A stretch of DNA of 64,000 bases, taken from contig NZ_CP042325.1 in NCBI RefSeq assembly GCF_007904105.1, forward strand, positions 1,488,001 through 1,552,000. The letters run 5' to 3'. The stretch's first letter is position 1; each line of letters begins with the position of its first letter. The position numbers and the translations under genes are program-made. The notes beneath the pieces were generated by a model. The model searched no databases and was not told where the DNA came from. It saw only the letters and a program-made list of their open reading frames with translations. Origin of the DNA: Corynebacterium sp. sy039. Lineage in GTDB: Bacteria > Actinomycetota > Actinomycetes > Mycobacteriales > Mycobacteriaceae. Shown here one piece after another: positions 8,156 through 18,771 of this stretch.

Positions 8156-9127
8156 ATGGCAGCCTCACAAGATAAAAACCAATCCCTTACCAATAATGTC
8201 CGTCGTATCATTGCTTTTTTACTCATCCTGATCGGTTTTATCTGGTTTGGCACGATTATTCTTCCCAAACATTACGCTGACAGTGCTCTCCCAGTTCCGC
8301 AAATCCAAGCCAGTGCTTTCCTTGGCGCAATAACGCTGATTACAGGTATAGGATTATTGCGTTCTTTTCGACGCGCACTCATTATCTTGATCATAGCCAT
8401 GCTCAGCGTTGTACTTATTCCTCGAGTTCCCATGCCATTTCAATCTGCGCATAAACCCACAACTCGTGTCATGAGCCTTAATACCTTCTTTGCTCATGCT
8501 GATGACCGCATCATCGCCCAAAAAGTCACCGAAATATCCCCTGACATATTAATTCTCATTGAGACAAACCCTGAAGAGGTAGCAGCTATAGCAGAACACA
8601 CCGGTTATACTGCGCTCAATGAAGCGCAACCAGGCGGTGGCGCTAGTGCAGTAGTGACCCTTGTATCTGCCCCTTACCTAGAAAAACTCCAACGCGACAA
8701 CACATGGACATTCACTATGGTCGACAACATGACCATTGCCCAAATGCCACAACTTGAACTTGCCCAAGGGACTCGCATTGTCGGTGTTCACCCCGTGGCT
8801 CCCCTGCTAGCCAATGGCACTAATAAACTATGGTCAAATGAGCTAGAATCCTTAGCACGCTGGGCGCATTCTACTAGGCAACAGCAATCAAACAATGCTG
8901 ACCTTGTGCTCCTTGGGGATTTTAATTCCACGCGTGCCCACCCGCAGTACCGTGAACTAGGTTTAGCAGATTGTACTGGTCATCTCGCGCACAAGCCCAC
9001 ATGGCCGCAGACACTACCAGTTATTCGCATTGATCATATTCTCAGCACAGCACGCTGTGCTGATGGCGGTACTGTGAATGTACAAGGAACAGATCACCTG
9101 GGTGTCTGGGCAGATGTGGAGCTCTAG
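8156..9127 (+). CDS. Membrane-anchored endonuclease/exonuclease/phosphatase family protein
   Basis: A 323-residue protein with three hydrophobic helices in the first 95 residues (IIAFLLILIGFIWFGTIIL; FLGAITLITGIGLL; ALIILIIAMLSVVLI), then an EEP-fold catalytic domain. EEP landmarks are VMSLNTFF, PDILILIETN with the metal-binding Glu, LLGDFNSTRAHP and IDHILS followed by TDHLGV near the end. The topology places the hydrolase outside the membrane or at its face. The substrate (phosphodiester in DNA, RNA or lipid) cannot be told from sequence. It is transcribed divergently from ilvA and convergent with dnaE. Confidence 0.85.
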   Translation: MAASQDKNQSLTNNVRRIIAFLLILIGFIWFGTIILPKHYADSALPVPQIQASAFLGAITLITGIGLLRSFRRALIILIIAMLSVVLIPRVPMPFQSAHKPTTRVMSLNTFFAHADDRIIAQKVTEISPDILILIETNPEEVAAIAEHTGYTALNEAQPGGGASAVVTLVSAPYLEKLQRDNTWTFTMVDNMTIAQMPQLELAQGTRIVGVHPVAPLLANGTNKLWSNELESLARWAHSTRQQQSNNADLVLLGDFNSTRAHPQYRELGLADCTGHLAHKPTWPQTLPVIRIDHILSTARCADGGTVNVQGTDHLGVWADVEL

Positions 9128-9137
9128 GTTATATCTC

Positions 9138-12100
9138 TTAGCCTAAGATACCAGGTCCCATTGTCGCTTTGAGATCTCCCATCAATGAAGCAGAACGATT
9201 CACCCGCAAGTGTTCGCCCAAAATCATCATGGATGATTCCTCACCATTGACCAAGTTCAGATACACATCAGATTCGCCCTTATTAGCTAAAAGCACCTGC
9301 TTGAGCTTAGCAATAGTGTTCATGGTGCATTGCTCAGTGCGCAAGGTCAAGCGCAATGGTAGACCTGAGCCATTACCAGGACCAAGTTCAGGTACTTTCA
9401 TATCATCACAGAATAATGAGGTTCGATCATCGCGGATCGAGATATGTGCTTTCGCTAAGATGATATTGTCTTCCACGATTTGCGAACTTACTAAGGCATA
9501 CACTTTATTGAACACCAGTAATTCCACGGCAGCACCATGATGATCTTCAATGGTAACAATCGCCCACGGCGAACCATCTTTTTTGGAGAAGCGTCGATCC
9601 ACGCTAGAAATAATGCCGCCGACGAGTACCTCAGTACCATTTTTTAATTCGCCGCTGAGAATCGTCGTTAAAGCAGTATCTGTTTGTGCCTCGAGAGCTT
9701 GCTCAAAACCATCTAATGGGTGACCTGATACATAGAGTCCCAGCATTTCTCGTTCTAATGCCAACTCATGTTTGCGATCCCACTTGTCCTCAGGAACCTG
9801 GACAGCAAAGATATTCTCCACAGGAGTATCTTCCCCGCCAAAACCTGCGAAAAGATCAAATTGCCCTTTATCCGCTGCTTTTTTAGTGCTGATCACAGAA
9901 TCAATGGCATCATCATGAACCATCACCATGCCTTTACGAGAATGATTCATCGAGTCAAAAGCCCCTGCTTTAATCAAGGACTCAGTAACACGTTTATTAC
10001 ACGCAATGACATCGATCTTATCGAGGTAATCAGAAAAATCCTTGAATAATCCCTTTTCTTTGCGGGTTTTGATGATTGAGGCCACCACATCCTCACCAAC
10101 ATTACGCACTGCCCCCAAGCCAAAACGAATATCAGTGCCCACAGGTAAGAAGTTAAAAGCGGATTCATTAACATCAGGAGAAAGCACAGAAATACCCAAG
10201 TGACGGCAATCTGAAAGATAAATAGCTGACTTATCTTTCTTATCAGCAACCGAAGTAAGGAGCGCAGCCATATATTCCGCTGTGTAGTTTGCTTTAAGAT
10301 ACGCAGTCCAATAAGAAACTAAACCATATCCTGCAGCATGGGACTTATTAAACGCATAAGACGCGAAAGGCTCAATTGTGCCCCATAGCGCATCTACTGC
10401 TGCCTGCGAATACCCATTGGAGTGCATCCCAGCAGAGAATTTTTCATATTGAGCAGCAAGCACATCTGCTTTCTTCTTACCCATCGCTTTACGGAAACCA
10501 TCGGCTTCACCAGCGGTGTAATTTGCTACTTTTCGAGAAATCTCCATGATCTGCTCTTGATACACAATAAGACCATACGTTTCCGCCAAAATATCATGCA
10601 GTGGTTCTTCTAACTCGGGGTGAATTGGCTCAATTGGTTTACGCCCATTCTTGCGATCAGCATAATCCCAGTGCGCGTTCACACCCATCGGACCTGGGCG
10701 ATAAAGAGCCAAAGACGCCACGATATCATTGAACCCCGTTGGCTGCATTCGCTTAAGTAGCTCCTGCATACCACCAGAATCCAGCTGAAACACTCCAAGT
10801 GTCTCTCCTCTAGAAAGCAACTCATATACTTTGGGATCATCAGTATCAAGTGCTTCAAGATCAACATCTTCATTACGGTTAATTTTGATGTTTTCGATGG
10901 CATCACCAATCACTGTCAGATTGCGCAATCCCAAGAAATCCATCTTCAGCAAACCAATTGCTTCACACGCTGGATACGGCCATCCAGTAATCAGCGCCCC
11001 ATCCTGGGAGCGTTTCCACATAGGAATGCAATCCAATAAGGGAACAGAAGCCATAATCACTGCACAAGCGTGCACGCCTGTTTGGCGTACCACGCCTTCT
11101 AAACCACGCGCAGTATCATAGATTTTCTTAATATCTGGATCAGTTTCGATCAGGCCACGCACTTCACCGGCTTCGCTATAGCGAGGATGGTCTGGATCCA
11201 TAATGCCGGACAGCGGAATATCTTTTGCCATAATCGCTGGTGGAAGTGCTTTGGTAATGCGATCTGCAATTTGATAACCAGGCTGCCCAAACTGTACACG
11301 CGCAGAATCTTTAATAGCCTGCTTTGTTTTAATGGTACCGAAAGTAATAACCTGCGCGATCTTATCCTCACCCCAACGCTCAGATGCATAACGCACCATT
11401 TCACCGCGGCGACGATCGTCGAAGTCAATATCAATATCAGGTGCTGATGGTCGCTCTGGATTCAAGAATCGCTCGAACAGCAAACCGTGTTCCATTGGAT
11501 CGATATTGGTAATCGTGAGCGCATAAGCAACCAAAGCTCCAGCAGCTGAACCACGTCCAGGCCCCACACGAATACCGACTGATCGTGCATATTTAATAAG
11601 CTCTGCGACGATAAGGAAGTAGGAAGGGTACCCCTTCATATCGATAACATTAATTTCATATTCTGCGCGCTCAATATATTCTCGAGGCACCTCGGCACCA
11701 TCAAAGCGTTCCTGCAGACCACTCATGACCTGCTCACGCAACCAGCTAGTTGGGGTGTGACCTTCTGGCACATCAGCAACCGGCATACGATCGTGAGTAT
11801 GCGGCTGCCAGATTTCCCCATAATCCTGTATGCGCTCTGCAATCCATAAGGTGTTGTCGCACGCATCTGGGACTAAGTCATCCCACGTCTGTCGCATCTG
11901 CTGCGCAGATTTTACATAATAACCAGTACCATCAAACTTAAAGCGATCAGGATCGCTCATTGTTTTACCAGTTTGCACACACAACATGGCTTCGTGTGAT
12001 TGAGCCTGTGATTCCAAAACATAATGGCAATCATTAGTAACTAATGGTGGCAAATTAAGTTTACGACCAATTTCTAATAACTCATTGCGCACCCTAGTTT

Positions 12101-12698
12101 CAATATCAAGCCCATGATCCATAAGCTCAAGGAAATAATTATCTTTCCCATAAATATCCTGCCACATTGCTGCAGCCTCGAGAGCTGCGTCGAATTGCCC
12201 CAGCCTTAGCCTGGTTTGCACATCTCCTGAAGGACAACCAGTAGTGGCAATGATCCCCGTCGAATGTTCGGCAATAATTTCCGCATCCATTCGCGCCCAT
12301 TTACCAAGCTGACCTTCATAAGAAGCCATAGAGGAAAGATAAAAAAGATTATGCAATCCCTCAGCGGTTTCAGCAAGCATGGTCTGGTGCAGATATGCAC
12401 CAGATGCTGAGACATCATCAGCTTTTTGATGTGGTTCACCCCAACGAACACGCTGCTTATTAAAACGAGAATCTGGCGCCATGTACGCCTCAATACCAAT
12501 GATTGGTTTAATATCGGCTGCTGTCATAGCTCGGTAAAAAGCATCGGAGCCAAACATATTGCCATGATCTGTCATGCCTACAGCGGGCATTCCTAGTCGT
12601 TTTACTTCCTCAGCCAATAAATCAACTTTCGCCATACCATCGAGCATGGAATACTCCGTGTGATTATGAAGATGAACGAAAGAAGATTTTTTTGCCAT
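9138..12698 (-). CDS. dnaE: DNA polymerase III alpha subunit (replicative, DnaE1 type)
   Basis: Catalytic subunit of the replicative polymerase. It opens with a PHP domain ([15 protein letters not shown]), which carries intrinsic proofreading in actinobacterial DnaE1. The C-family palm follows, with PDIDIDFDD for the catalytic aspartates and [16 protein letters not shown]. The helix-hairpin-helix region and an OB-fold ([18 protein letters not shown]) lie in the last 250 residues. Length of 1186 residues is normal. It ends ten bases from the convergent endonuclease/phosphatase gene and is divergent from rarD. Confidence 0.97.
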   Translation of the reverse strand: MAKKSSFVHLHNHTEYSMLDGMAKVDLLAEEVKRLGMPAVGMTDHGNMFGSDAFYRAMTAADIKPIIGIEAYMAPDSRFNKQRVRWGEPHQKADDVSASGAYLHQTMLAETAEGLHNLFYLSSMASYEGQLGKWARMDAEIIAEHSTGIIATTGCPSGDVQTRLRLGQFDAALEAAAMWQDIYGKDNYFLELMDHGLDIETRVRNELLEIGRKLNLPPLVTNDCHYVLESQAQSHEAMLCVQTGKTMSDPDRFKFDGTGYYVKSAQQMRQTWDDLVPDACDNTLWIAERIQDYGEIWQPHTHDRMPVADVPEGHTPTSWLREQVMSGLQERFDGAEVPREYIERAEYEINVIDMKGYPSYFLIVAELIKYARSVGIRVGPGRGSAAGALVAYALTITNIDPMEHGLLFERFLNPERPSAPDIDIDFDDRRRGEMVRYASERWGEDKIAQVITFGTIKTKQAIKDSARVQFGQPGYQIADRITKALPPAIMAKDIPLSGIMDPDHPRYSEAGEVRGLIETDPDIKKIYDTARGLEGVVRQTGVHACAVIMASVPLLDCIPMWKRSQDGALITGWPYPACEAIGLLKMDFLGLRNLTVIGDAIENIKINRNEDVDLEALDTDDPKVYELLSRGETLGVFQLDSGGMQELLKRMQPTGFNDIVASLALYRPGPMGVNAHWDYADRKNGRKPIEPIHPELEEPLHDILAETYGLIVYQEQIMEISRKVANYTAGEADGFRKAMGKKKADVLAAQYEKFSAGMHSNGYSQAAVDALWGTIEPFASYAFNKSHAAGYGLVSYWTAYLKANYTAEYMAALLTSVADKKDKSAIYLSDCRHLGISVLSPDVNESAFNFLPVGTDIRFGLGAVRNVGEDVVASIIKTRKEKGLFKDFSDYLDKIDVIACNKRVTESLIKAGAFDSMNHSRKGMVMVHDDAIDSVISTKKAADKGQFDLFAGFGGEDTPVENIFAVQVPEDKWDRKHELALEREMLGLYVSGHPLDGFEQALEAQTDTALTTILSGELKNGTEVLVGGIISSVDRRFSKKDGSPWAIVTIEDHHGAAVELLVFNKVYALVSSQIVEDNIILAKAHISIRDDRTSLFCDDMKVPELGPGNGSGLPLRLTLRTEQCTMNTIAKLKQVLLANKGESDVYLNLVNGEESSMMILGEHLRVNRSASLMGDLKATMGPGILG

Positions 12699-12781
12699 GA
12701 AACAGAGTCTAGAGCACCCATCTCATCTTCGCATAGCTGCTGTTCACGATACTTTCAACCAATAAAATCGCCAGCAGTCAA

Positions 12782-12814
12782 GCATTGTTCAAGCGCTATT
12801 CAAGCACTATTCAA
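12782..12814. repeat. Three 11-bp tandem direct repeats between dnaE and rarD
   Basis: Read on the minus strand the units are TTGAATAGTGC, TTGAATAGCGC and TTGAACAATGC, followed by a partial TTGACTGC at 12774-12781. Units sit one helical turn apart, 84 bases before the dnaE start and 47 bases before the rarD start. This spacing suits cooperative binding of a regulator on one face of DNA, but no factor is identified. Confidence 0.6.
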
Positions 12815-12860
12815 TCCTGGCAAACCACCACAACGCACTTTGGGCTAATATCTACAGACC

Positions 12861-13736
12861 ATGGTGTATGGCATACTCGCATATTTGTTGTGGGGGATTT
12901 TTCCTGCTTATTTCCCCTTGCTCAAACCTGCTACCGCACTTGAGGTTATTGCACATCGCATTGTCTGGACATGTGTATTCATGTTCATTCTCCTGTTATG
13001 CACCCGACGGTGGCAAGAGCTACGCAACGCATCGGCAAAAGTATGGTTACGGGTAGCAGCAGCCTCATTACTGATCGCTACGAATTGGCTCGTGTATGTC
13101 GTCGCAGTGAATTCTGGTCATGTCTCAGAAGCCGCACTAGGCTACTTCATTAACCCATTGGTCAGTGTGATCCTTGGGATGATTTTCCTTGGCGAACGAT
13201 TGCGGTTCTTACAAAAAATTGCCATTATGATCAGCACACTTGCCGTTATTATTTTGACACTCGCAAGCTCTCAACCACCTATTTTAGCGTTACTGCTCGC
13301 CTTCAGTTTTGGTTTTTATGGCTTGTTGAAAAAAGGACTTCCTCTGTCCGCCTCAGCATCGGTTGCCGGAGAAACTTTCGTGCTTACTCCTCTCGCCTGC
13401 GGTTATCTCATCTTTCTTGCCCTCAATGGCACTGGTACTTTTATACAAGGCGGTATGACGCACTCGCTACTACTTATTTCTTCAGGATTTATCACTGCAA
13501 TACCATTACTGCTCTTTGGTGCTGCCACACACAAGACACAGCTCTCGACGATCGGCATGCTTCAATACATCACGCCTAGTATTCAGATGCTGTGGGCAGT
13601 GATTGTGGTACATGAACAACTTGATGTAATCCGATGGCTTGGCTTTGTCATCATCTGGATTTCGGTATCGCTCTATCTTTTAGATACTTTCTTGTTCAGT
13701 AGAAAACAAAAACGTGCTAATTCTGGTGAAAAATAG
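12861..13736 (+). CDS. rarD: RarD/EamA-family permease
   Basis: A 291-residue inner-membrane protein of about ten helices, with the RarD opening GILAYLLWGIFPAYFPLLK and two EamA halves (the second begins near SASASVAGETFVLTPL). The family are drug/metabolite exporters; the substrate is unknown. No Shine-Dalgarno precedes the ATG. A TAATAT box ends about nine bases before it, so leaderless or nearly leaderless transcription is possible. The last 20 bases overlap the convergent gene. Confidence 0.88.
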   Translation: MVYGILAYLLWGIFPAYFPLLKPATALEVIAHRIVWTCVFMFILLLCTRRWQELRNASAKVWLRVAAASLLIATNWLVYVVAVNSGHVSEAALGYFINPLVSVILGMIFLGERLRFLQKIAIMISTLAVIILTLASSQPPILALLLAFSFGFYGLLKKGLPLSASASVAGETFVLTPLACGYLIFLALNGTGTFIQGGMTHSLLLISSGFITAIPLLLFGAATHKTQLSTIGMLQYITPSIQMLWAVIVVHEQLDVIRWLGFVIIWISVSLYLLDTFLFSRKQKRANSGEK

Positions 13737-14253
13737 GGCGAATCCCAAAGGAACCCCATCTGGCGTCCTCAGGTAATACTTCTATGCTCAACACTGCTTC
13801 GTTTTTTGCTAATTGACGCAAAGAATCACCATCGTCATACACAATGAATCCTCTAATGCTATCGACATAACCACGCATTTTTAGCTGTTGTTCTAGTAAT
13901 TGTTGCCTGCTTACCCCTGCACTCGGTTCGGGTAGCTCAGCAATAGAGCCAATAACTGTTATCGCCGCATTAACCCGAGTAATCTGAGCATTTTCTACTA
14001 CTTGAGCTGCCTCATGTGCAGTAACAGGAGTACGAAAATAAACAAAAGCAAAGGCTGGTTGCTGTGCATGAGCTAGGCTTTGCGCCGCACGCTGCACATA
14101 TTCTGATAATGTTTCGCCTTCTTCCTGACCTACCATATCCCCGTTAACAGGTGGCGTACCATCATATTTTTGCTCACCAACGATAATTCCCACAACACAA
14201 AAAAGCACTAAAGCAACTGTTGCGGCGACACCATAAAAGCGATCACTTTTCAC
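13717..14253 (-). CDS. Membrane-anchored hypothetical protein
   Basis: A 178-residue protein with one N-terminal membrane segment (GVAATVALVLFCVVGIIVG) and an outside domain with no family that I can name. The domain starts with DGTPPVNGDMVGQEEGETLSEYV and ends with VEVLPEDARWGSFGIRPIF-like strands. The start chosen is GTG at 14253, preceded by AAGGAAG and placed 13 bases after the rluD stop. Longer readings would overlap rluD. It sits in an lspA-rluD-this operon and overlaps rarD by 20 bases at the 3' end. Confidence 0.75.
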   Translation of the reverse strand: MKSDRFYGVAATVALVLFCVVGIIVGEQKYDGTPPVNGDMVGQEEGETLSEYVQRAAQSLAHAQQPAFAFVYFRTPVTAHEAAQVVENAQITRVNAAITVIGSIAELPEPSAGVSRQQLLEQQLKMRGYVDSIRGFIVYDDGDSLRQLAKNEAVLSIEVLPEDARWGSFGIRPIFHQN

Positions 14254-14266
14254 AGTAGCTCTTCCT

Positions 14267-15193
14267 TTAATCACACCTGAGTATATCGAGGGCATGTTGT
14301 AAATCAGCAGGGTACGACGATTCTATTTCCATCCAACGTCCATCATGCGGATGGTAAAAACCTAAAGATACAGCATGGAGCCATTGCCGATTAAGCCCCA
14401 AGCGACGCGATAATGCCGGATCTGCCCCATACATAGGATCGCCGCAACATGGTCGATGCAAAGCAGACATATGGACACGAATCTGATGGGTCCGCCCAGT
14501 TTCTAAATGGATCTTGAGCAATGATGCCTCAGCAAAAGCCTCCAAGGTTTCATAATGCGTCACCGCGTGTTTGCCATCATTGGTCACGGCAAAACGCCAT
14601 CCTGAACTAGGGTGCCGCCCAATTGGTGCTTCGATGGTTCCTTGCAGTGGATCCATATGCCCCTGTACCAGAGAATGATATGTTTTTTTCACAGTACGCT
14701 GCTTAAATGCACGTTTTAATACTGAATATCCTTGTTCTGATGCAGCAACAACCATCACACCAGAAGTACCCACGTCCAGACGCTGGACAATGCCTTTGCG
14801 CTCAGGAGGACCAGAAGTAGAGATCCTAAACCCTGCAGCTGCTAACCCACCAACGACGGTTGGCCCATCCCAGCCTACCGTTGGATGTGCCGCCACTCCC
14901 ACAGGCTTATCCACTGCAATGACATCGTCGTCAGCATAGAGGATATTCATTCCTTCGACGAGTTCTTCCTGCGCAACAAGTTCTTTATCAGTTTCAGGTA
15001 AGGTTACCTCAAGCCAACTCCCTGCAAGTAAACGCTCGGATTTTCCTACAGGTTGACCGTCGATAAGCACATCACCGCTTAATGCTAACTCTGCAGCGGC
15101 AGTACGCGATACCCCAAGTAACTTCGACAAACCAGAATCAACGCGCATCCCTTCCAAACCCTCAGGAATAGGTAAACTACGCTGCTCACGCAT
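14267..15193 (-). CDS. rluD: RluD-type 23S rRNA pseudouridine synthase
   Basis: A 308-residue RluA/RluD-family enzyme with an N-terminal S4 domain ([23 protein letters not shown]) and the catalytic motif [12 protein letters not shown] (HRLD-type, here QRLDVGTSG) holding the catalytic Asp. The later [12 protein letters not shown] motif is also present. Probable targets are uridines of 23S rRNA helix 69, by family. The ATG follows a strong AAGGAG and overlaps the end of lspA by eight bases, the usual actinobacterial lspA-rluD pairing. Confidence 0.93.
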   Translation of the reverse strand: MREQRSLPIPEGLEGMRVDSGLSKLLGVSRTAAAELALSGDVLIDGQPVGKSERLLAGSWLEVTLPETDKELVAQEELVEGMNILYADDDVIAVDKPVGVAAHPTVGWDGPTVVGGLAAAGFRISTSGPPERKGIVQRLDVGTSGVMVVAASEQGYSVLKRAFKQRTVKKTYHSLVQGHMDPLQGTIEAPIGRHPSSGWRFAVTNDGKHAVTHYETLEAFAEASLLKIHLETGRTHQIRVHMSALHRPCCGDPMYGADPALSRRLGLNRQWLHAVSLGFYHPHDGRWMEIESSYPADLQHALDILRCD

Positions 15194-15731
15194 CTTTTTC
15201 TCCTTGCGGTGCTGCGGACAAAAATAGAGAGCACAAGAAAATCACCACGCCCACGCTAATAGCAGAATCGGCAACATTAAACACTGCGAAATTACCCACT
15301 GAAATGAAATCCACCACATGCCCGACAAAAAAACCAGGCTCTCGAGTAAGACGGTCATAGAGATTGCCTAAAGCCCCACCAGCGATAAGCGCAAGACCAG
15401 TAGCAGAGTAAATATCCTCAATTTTGCGAGCATACACGGATATACCACAAATAAAAGCGATCTGAATACACGTGAATAGCCATGTGGAATTTTGCCCGAT
15501 AGAAAAAGCAGCACCGGAATTAAAAAGCAGGCGAAAACGAAACCAATCACCAATAAGATACAGTGGCCCGTCCTCAAGAAGATCAAGCATAAGAGTTTTT
15601 GTAAGCTGGTCAAGTATAGCCACAATGAGCGCAATGACTATCATCGGGCGAACATAGCTTTTTATTTTTCCCCTATCGGTTTCCATCACATCATCTATCT
15701 TTGCAAAGACCTTCTCAAGATAAAAACGCAC
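15186..15731 (-). CDS. lspA: Lipoprotein signal peptidase II
   Basis: Aspartic membrane protease that removes the signal peptide of diacylglyceryl-modified prolipoproteins. Four membrane helices are visible. The catalytic aspartates are in [11 protein letters not shown] and NVADSAIS (NxxD and the Asp in FNVADS). The listed GTG start gives 181 residues. An internal ATG at 15686 ([10 protein letters not shown]) would give 166 residues, closer to the family norm; neither has a clear ribosome site, so the start is open. Two predicted lipoproteins lie just beyond it at 15798 and 16898. Confidence 0.93.
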   Translation of the reverse strand: MRFYLEKVFAKIDDVMETDRGKIKSYVRPMIVIALIVAILDQLTKTLMLDLLEDGPLYLIGDWFRFRLLFNSGAAFSIGQNSTWLFTCIQIAFICGISVYARKIEDIYSATGLALIAGGALGNLYDRLTREPGFFVGHVVDFISVGNFAVFNVADSAISVGVVIFLCSLFLSAAPQGEKDA

Positions 15732-15797
15732 GCGCGGGACGACGGGAAAAATATCAGTTTTTCTAGCTACAACAATAAGTAAGGTAATCTATGGAGC

Positions 15798-16796
15798 GTG
15801 AATATCCCACAACAACATAGCAAACTGCGGTTGATCCCAGACAAGCATAGAATACGCACCATTGTCTCTATCATGGGGCTGCTTGTACTGATGAGCACTG
15901 CCACAGTTGCGTGCAGCACTGAAGAAAAGACACTGGTTGACTCTCCTGTCGGTGCTGAGGTGGATCCAGTAAAAATCACAATGCTTAGCTCAGGTACGTC
16001 AAGCACCAACGCAAAAGTATTACGCTACCTAGACCTTGCCAATGGTGAAACCGACAAGCAAAAACTCACCTTGGAAATATCCGAAGGCTTTGCACAATCT
16101 GTGGTCAACAACGATGCTGTTGATCCACAAGCCCCAGCAGGTGGTGAGGTAACAACACTGACGTCTTCGCTAGAAGCCGAAACAATTACCCCAGAGAATA
16201 GTGATAGTAAACGCTCAGTTTCTTTATCTATCACAGATAGCTCATCAGATAACTTAGCGGATAACCAAGATTTAGATACCACACAGGGGTTCCGCTTTGG
16301 TTGGTTCGCCAGTGATGCAGGTCAGATTTCTTCAGTAAATCTTGCGGCACCAAGCAAAGCAACCGACGCTGGGAGAAGCATAATTGAGCAATACTATATG
16401 AAACTCGTCCCGTTCACTGTGGTGTTTCCTGCAGATCCCATCAGTGTAGGTGGGTCATGGAAAGTGGAATCTCGAGTCGCTAATGATTCCACAATGTTAC
16501 AAACCACTACTTATACGGTGACAGACCTTGTGGCTGACACGGTGCATCTTGATGTCTCGGTCGAACAACGTCCAGTTCTTGGCGCTTTATCTTTACCCAT
16601 CGATGACCAAACACGTTCTTTAACTGTACTCAGTTCCACCACTACCTCCCAGGGAAAAATTGTGGTCGATCTACATAAACCACTCCCGGTAAGTGGCGAT
16701 ATTGGCTTTACGACGCGTGTCGTCTACGGTGAAGAATCAACGCAAACTCGGGTGGTGCAAGATAGCACTCAAGCAATTTCTTTTGGCTCAGTTTAA
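15798..16796 (+). CDS. Predicted lipoprotein, function unknown
   Basis: A 332-residue protein with a basic leader, a hydrophobic core and a lipobox-like TVAC with Cys39. The -3 Thr is less usual than Leu. The mature part is Ser/Thr/Asp-rich with beta-type segments and no recognised catalytic motif; a stretch near residues 195-225 (MKLVPFTVVFPADPISVGGSWKV) suggests a beta-rich surface domain. The start is GTG after a GGAG. It is transcribed divergently from lspA, which would process it, and converges on the Mtb12-like lipoprotein across a shared terminator. Confidence 0.75.
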   Translation: MNIPQQHSKLRLIPDKHRIRTIVSIMGLLVLMSTATVACSTEEKTLVDSPVGAEVDPVKITMLSSGTSSTNAKVLRYLDLANGETDKQKLTLEISEGFAQSVVNNDAVDPQAPAGGEVTTLTSSLEAETITPENSDSKRSVSLSITDSSSDNLADNQDLDTTQGFRFGWFASDAGQISSVNLAAPSKATDAGRSIIEQYYMKLVPFTVVFPADPISVGGSWKVESRVANDSTMLQTTTYTVTDLVADTVHLDVSVEQRPVLGALSLPIDDQTRSLTVLSSTTTSQGKIVVDLHKPLPVSGDIGFTTRVVYGEESTQTRVVQDSTQAISFGSV

Positions 16797-16844
16797 TCTC
16801 CTTGGTGAAACACGACTCACCCTGGACAAAACCGAAAATACAAC

Positions 16845-16883
16845 AGTACCCGCATAGCTCACGTCGAAAGCTATGCGGGTACT
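16845..16883. terminator. Bidirectional terminator candidate between two convergent lipoprotein genes
   Basis: A perfect 15-bp stem (AGTACCCGCATAGCT against AGCTATGCGGGTACT) with a nine-base loop. Downstream sequence is T-rich on both strands though without a long uninterrupted T-run. Position between two convergent stops fits shared termination. Confidence 0.75.
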
Positions 16884-16897
16884 AATGTTCTTGATTA

Positions 16898-17530
16898 TTA
16901 TTGTGCAGCTGGTGCTTCTGGAGCAGGAGCCTCAGCAGCAGGAGCCTCAGCAGCTGGCGCGTCTGAAACCGATGCTTCTGGAGCAGCAGCTTCTGGCGCT
17001 GCTGGTGCAACGTGATCAACACACATTGGTGGCAATTGTGCATCCCCTAGTGAAACACTGATGAGGGTACAAGCCCAGTCTTGAGAGATCTTCCAAACAC
17101 CATCTTCATAGACAAAAATAACGTTTTCCACTGTTTGTGGTTCTTGATCCGGATAGGTCAAAGACAAAGTAGTCAAAACGCTATTTGGCTCAGCATTAGG
17201 CAAAATTGGATCTACAACCTGGAAATTAGCACCAGATTCTTCTTTGAGACGAGCCATGGTATCAAATAGCTCAGGTGCGGTTTCACCACCTTGTACTGTG
17301 GCGGTCTTTTGTTCGATTGTTGCAGCAGGATCTGTGGCAGTAGCAAGAATTGCATTCAGTTGCTCAACAGTAGGCATTTGCTCTGGTACCACTGCAGAAC
17401 CAGCAGCGGAAGAATCTGATTTCTCACTGGTCTTCGTGTTTGTTGCTTTATCATTATCCTGGGCACAAGCTCCCAGAGTTAAAGCCATACTTGCAGCGAT
17501 AGTAGCAATGAAAACCTTGGAATATTTCAC
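16898..17530 (-). CDS. Secreted lipoprotein with Mtb12-like domain
   Basis: A 210-residue protein with a classic lipoprotein signal (MKYSKVFIATIAASMALTLGAC, Cys22 in LGAC). The central region of about residues 50-165 resembles the low-molecular-weight antigen MTB12 family of mycobacteria (a cystatin-like fold): it starts VPEQMPTVEQLNAILATATD and contains a VYEDGVWKISQDWAC block. It ends in an Ala/Pro/Glu-rich tail of about 35 residues with near-repeats of AAEAP, probably unstructured and wall-spanning. Two Cys in the C-terminal part (DWAC and PMC) could form a disulphide. Function is unknown. Confidence 0.82.
   Translation of the reverse strand: MKYSKVFIATIAASMALTLGACAQDNDKATNTKTSEKSDSSAAGSAVVPEQMPTVEQLNAILATATDPAATIEQKTATVQGGETAPELFDTMARLKEESGANFQVVDPILPNAEPNSVLTTLSLTYPDQEPQTVENVIFVYEDGVWKISQDWACTLISVSLGDAQLPPMCVDHVAPAAPEAAAPEASVSDAPAAEAPAAEAPAPEAPAAQ
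16925..16954. repeat. 15-bp perfect tandem duplication in the lipoprotein tail
   Basis: The unit aggagcctcagcagc occurs twice back to back within the coding sequence of the Ala/Pro-rich C-terminal tail, in frame, so copy changes would alter tail length by five residues. Confidence 0.8.
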
Positions 17531-17832
17531 AGGGGCCCTTTCCTTATGTGGATCACGGTACGATCCTCTTGGCTTTTATCAAGCCTAATAGTCATATTTT
17601 TTACTCGGCACATTCCAGATATAGCGCATCATGGCATACCCAGGAACGTCAGCGTCTTACTACGCCGATAACGTCTACCGATTCTACACGCATTATCTCA
17701 TCAGGAAAAATAATTTCTTTACGCATACAAATGCGCTATCTGCTTTTTGATTTCGTGCTTTTCCATTCTCTGCTTAGGATTCTGACCGAGTCACATAAAA
17801 TATCTCCCCATTTTTATGGCACTCTAATACCT
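17531..17832. other. Intergenic region upstream of the asparaginase and lipoprotein genes
   Basis: A 302-base divergent region. An open frame runs in phase into the asparaginase gene but has no family similarity in that part and is treated as non-coding. A TAAAAT box at 17796-17801 is a weak -10 candidate about 32 bases before the asparaginase ATG. No clear -35, operator or hairpin is seen. Confidence 0.4.
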
Positions 17833-18771
17833 ATGGCCTCTGATTCATCTGTCAAAAAAATAGTAGTGCTGACCACTGGCGGCACTATTTCCTGCACCAG
17901 CGATTCAACAGGTGCGCTCATTCCCACAGTCAGTGGTGCCGAGCTCATCGCCCCCATCATTCCGCGCTTTGCTGATACTCTCAGCATTGAGGTGCGCGAA
18001 CTTAATCGTCTTGATTCTTCTTCTATGACCTTGGCTGACATTGACGAAATTGTCAGCGCAGCACATCATGCTCTCAACGACCCTGATGTAGTTGGGGTTG
18101 TTATTACACACGGCACAGATTCGATGGAAGAAACAGCCATTGCTCTTGATACTTTCCACAATGATCAACGTCCTATTGTACTGACTGGCTCTCAAAAACC
18201 CCATGATCACCCAGAAGAAGATGGTACCCGCAACCTGTTCGAGGCAATTATGGTTGCTTCTGACACCTCGGCACGTGGCATTGGGGTACTTATCGTTTTT
18301 GGACGTGCAGTTATACCTGCACGAGGAGCAACCAAATGGCATACCACAGATGAACTTGCCTTTGCGACAAATGGTCCTGAAGAGCCACAACGAGCCGATC
18401 CTGTTTCTCCTTGCCCTCTCGGTGATATTTATATTGAAACAATTACCGCCTACCCTGGTGCTTCCCGTACGCTTATCGACGCTGCTCGCAACGCTGGTGC
18501 TCAAGGGATAGTTGTTGAGGCACTAGGTTCAGGCAATGTTGGCACAGAATTAGCAGCGGGAATAAGTGACGCACTGCAAGCAGGTATCCCTGTGGTTATC
18601 ACAACTCGAGTTCCGCGCGGTGAAGTTGCTGGAAAATATGGTGGCGCTGGTGGCGGAGCGACACTAGCTGCACAGGGCGCTATTGGAGCTCGATATTTTC
18701 ATAGTGGGCAAGCACGAGTGCTTCTTGCCATTGCAATTGCGTCTGGGGTACACCCAGCTACATTATTTTAA
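17833..18771 (+). CDS. ansA: L-asparaginase (type I/II fold)
   Basis: Hydrolyses L-asparagine to aspartate and ammonia. Both signatures are present: TTGGTISC with the nucleophile Thr18, and THGTDSMEETA with Thr95 and Asp96. The 312-residue length fits the family. No signal peptide is seen from this start, so a cytoplasmic enzyme is inferred. The ATG at 17833 is chosen because similarity begins there (VKKIVVLTTGG); the frame is open further upstream. An AnsP-like permease lies 1.4 kb away. Its last nine bases overlap dinB convergently. Confidence 0.93.
   Translation: MASDSSVKKIVVLTTGGTISCTSDSTGALIPTVSGAELIAPIIPRFADTLSIEVRELNRLDSSSMTLADIDEIVSAAHHALNDPDVVGVVITHGTDSMEETAIALDTFHNDQRPIVLTGSQKPHDHPEEDGTRNLFEAIMVASDTSARGIGVLIVFGRAVIPARGATKWHTTDELAFATNGPEEPQRADPVSPCPLGDIYIETITAYPGASRTLIDAARNAGAQGIVVEALGSGNVGTELAAGISDALQAGIPVVITTRVPRGEVAGKYGGAGGGATLAAQGAIGARYFHSGQARVLLAIAIASGVHPATLF

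Noticed and set aside
17548..17832. N-terminal extension of the asparaginase reading frame
   Set aside because: The extension has no asparaginase similarity and no ribosome site; family similarity starts at the ATG at 17833.
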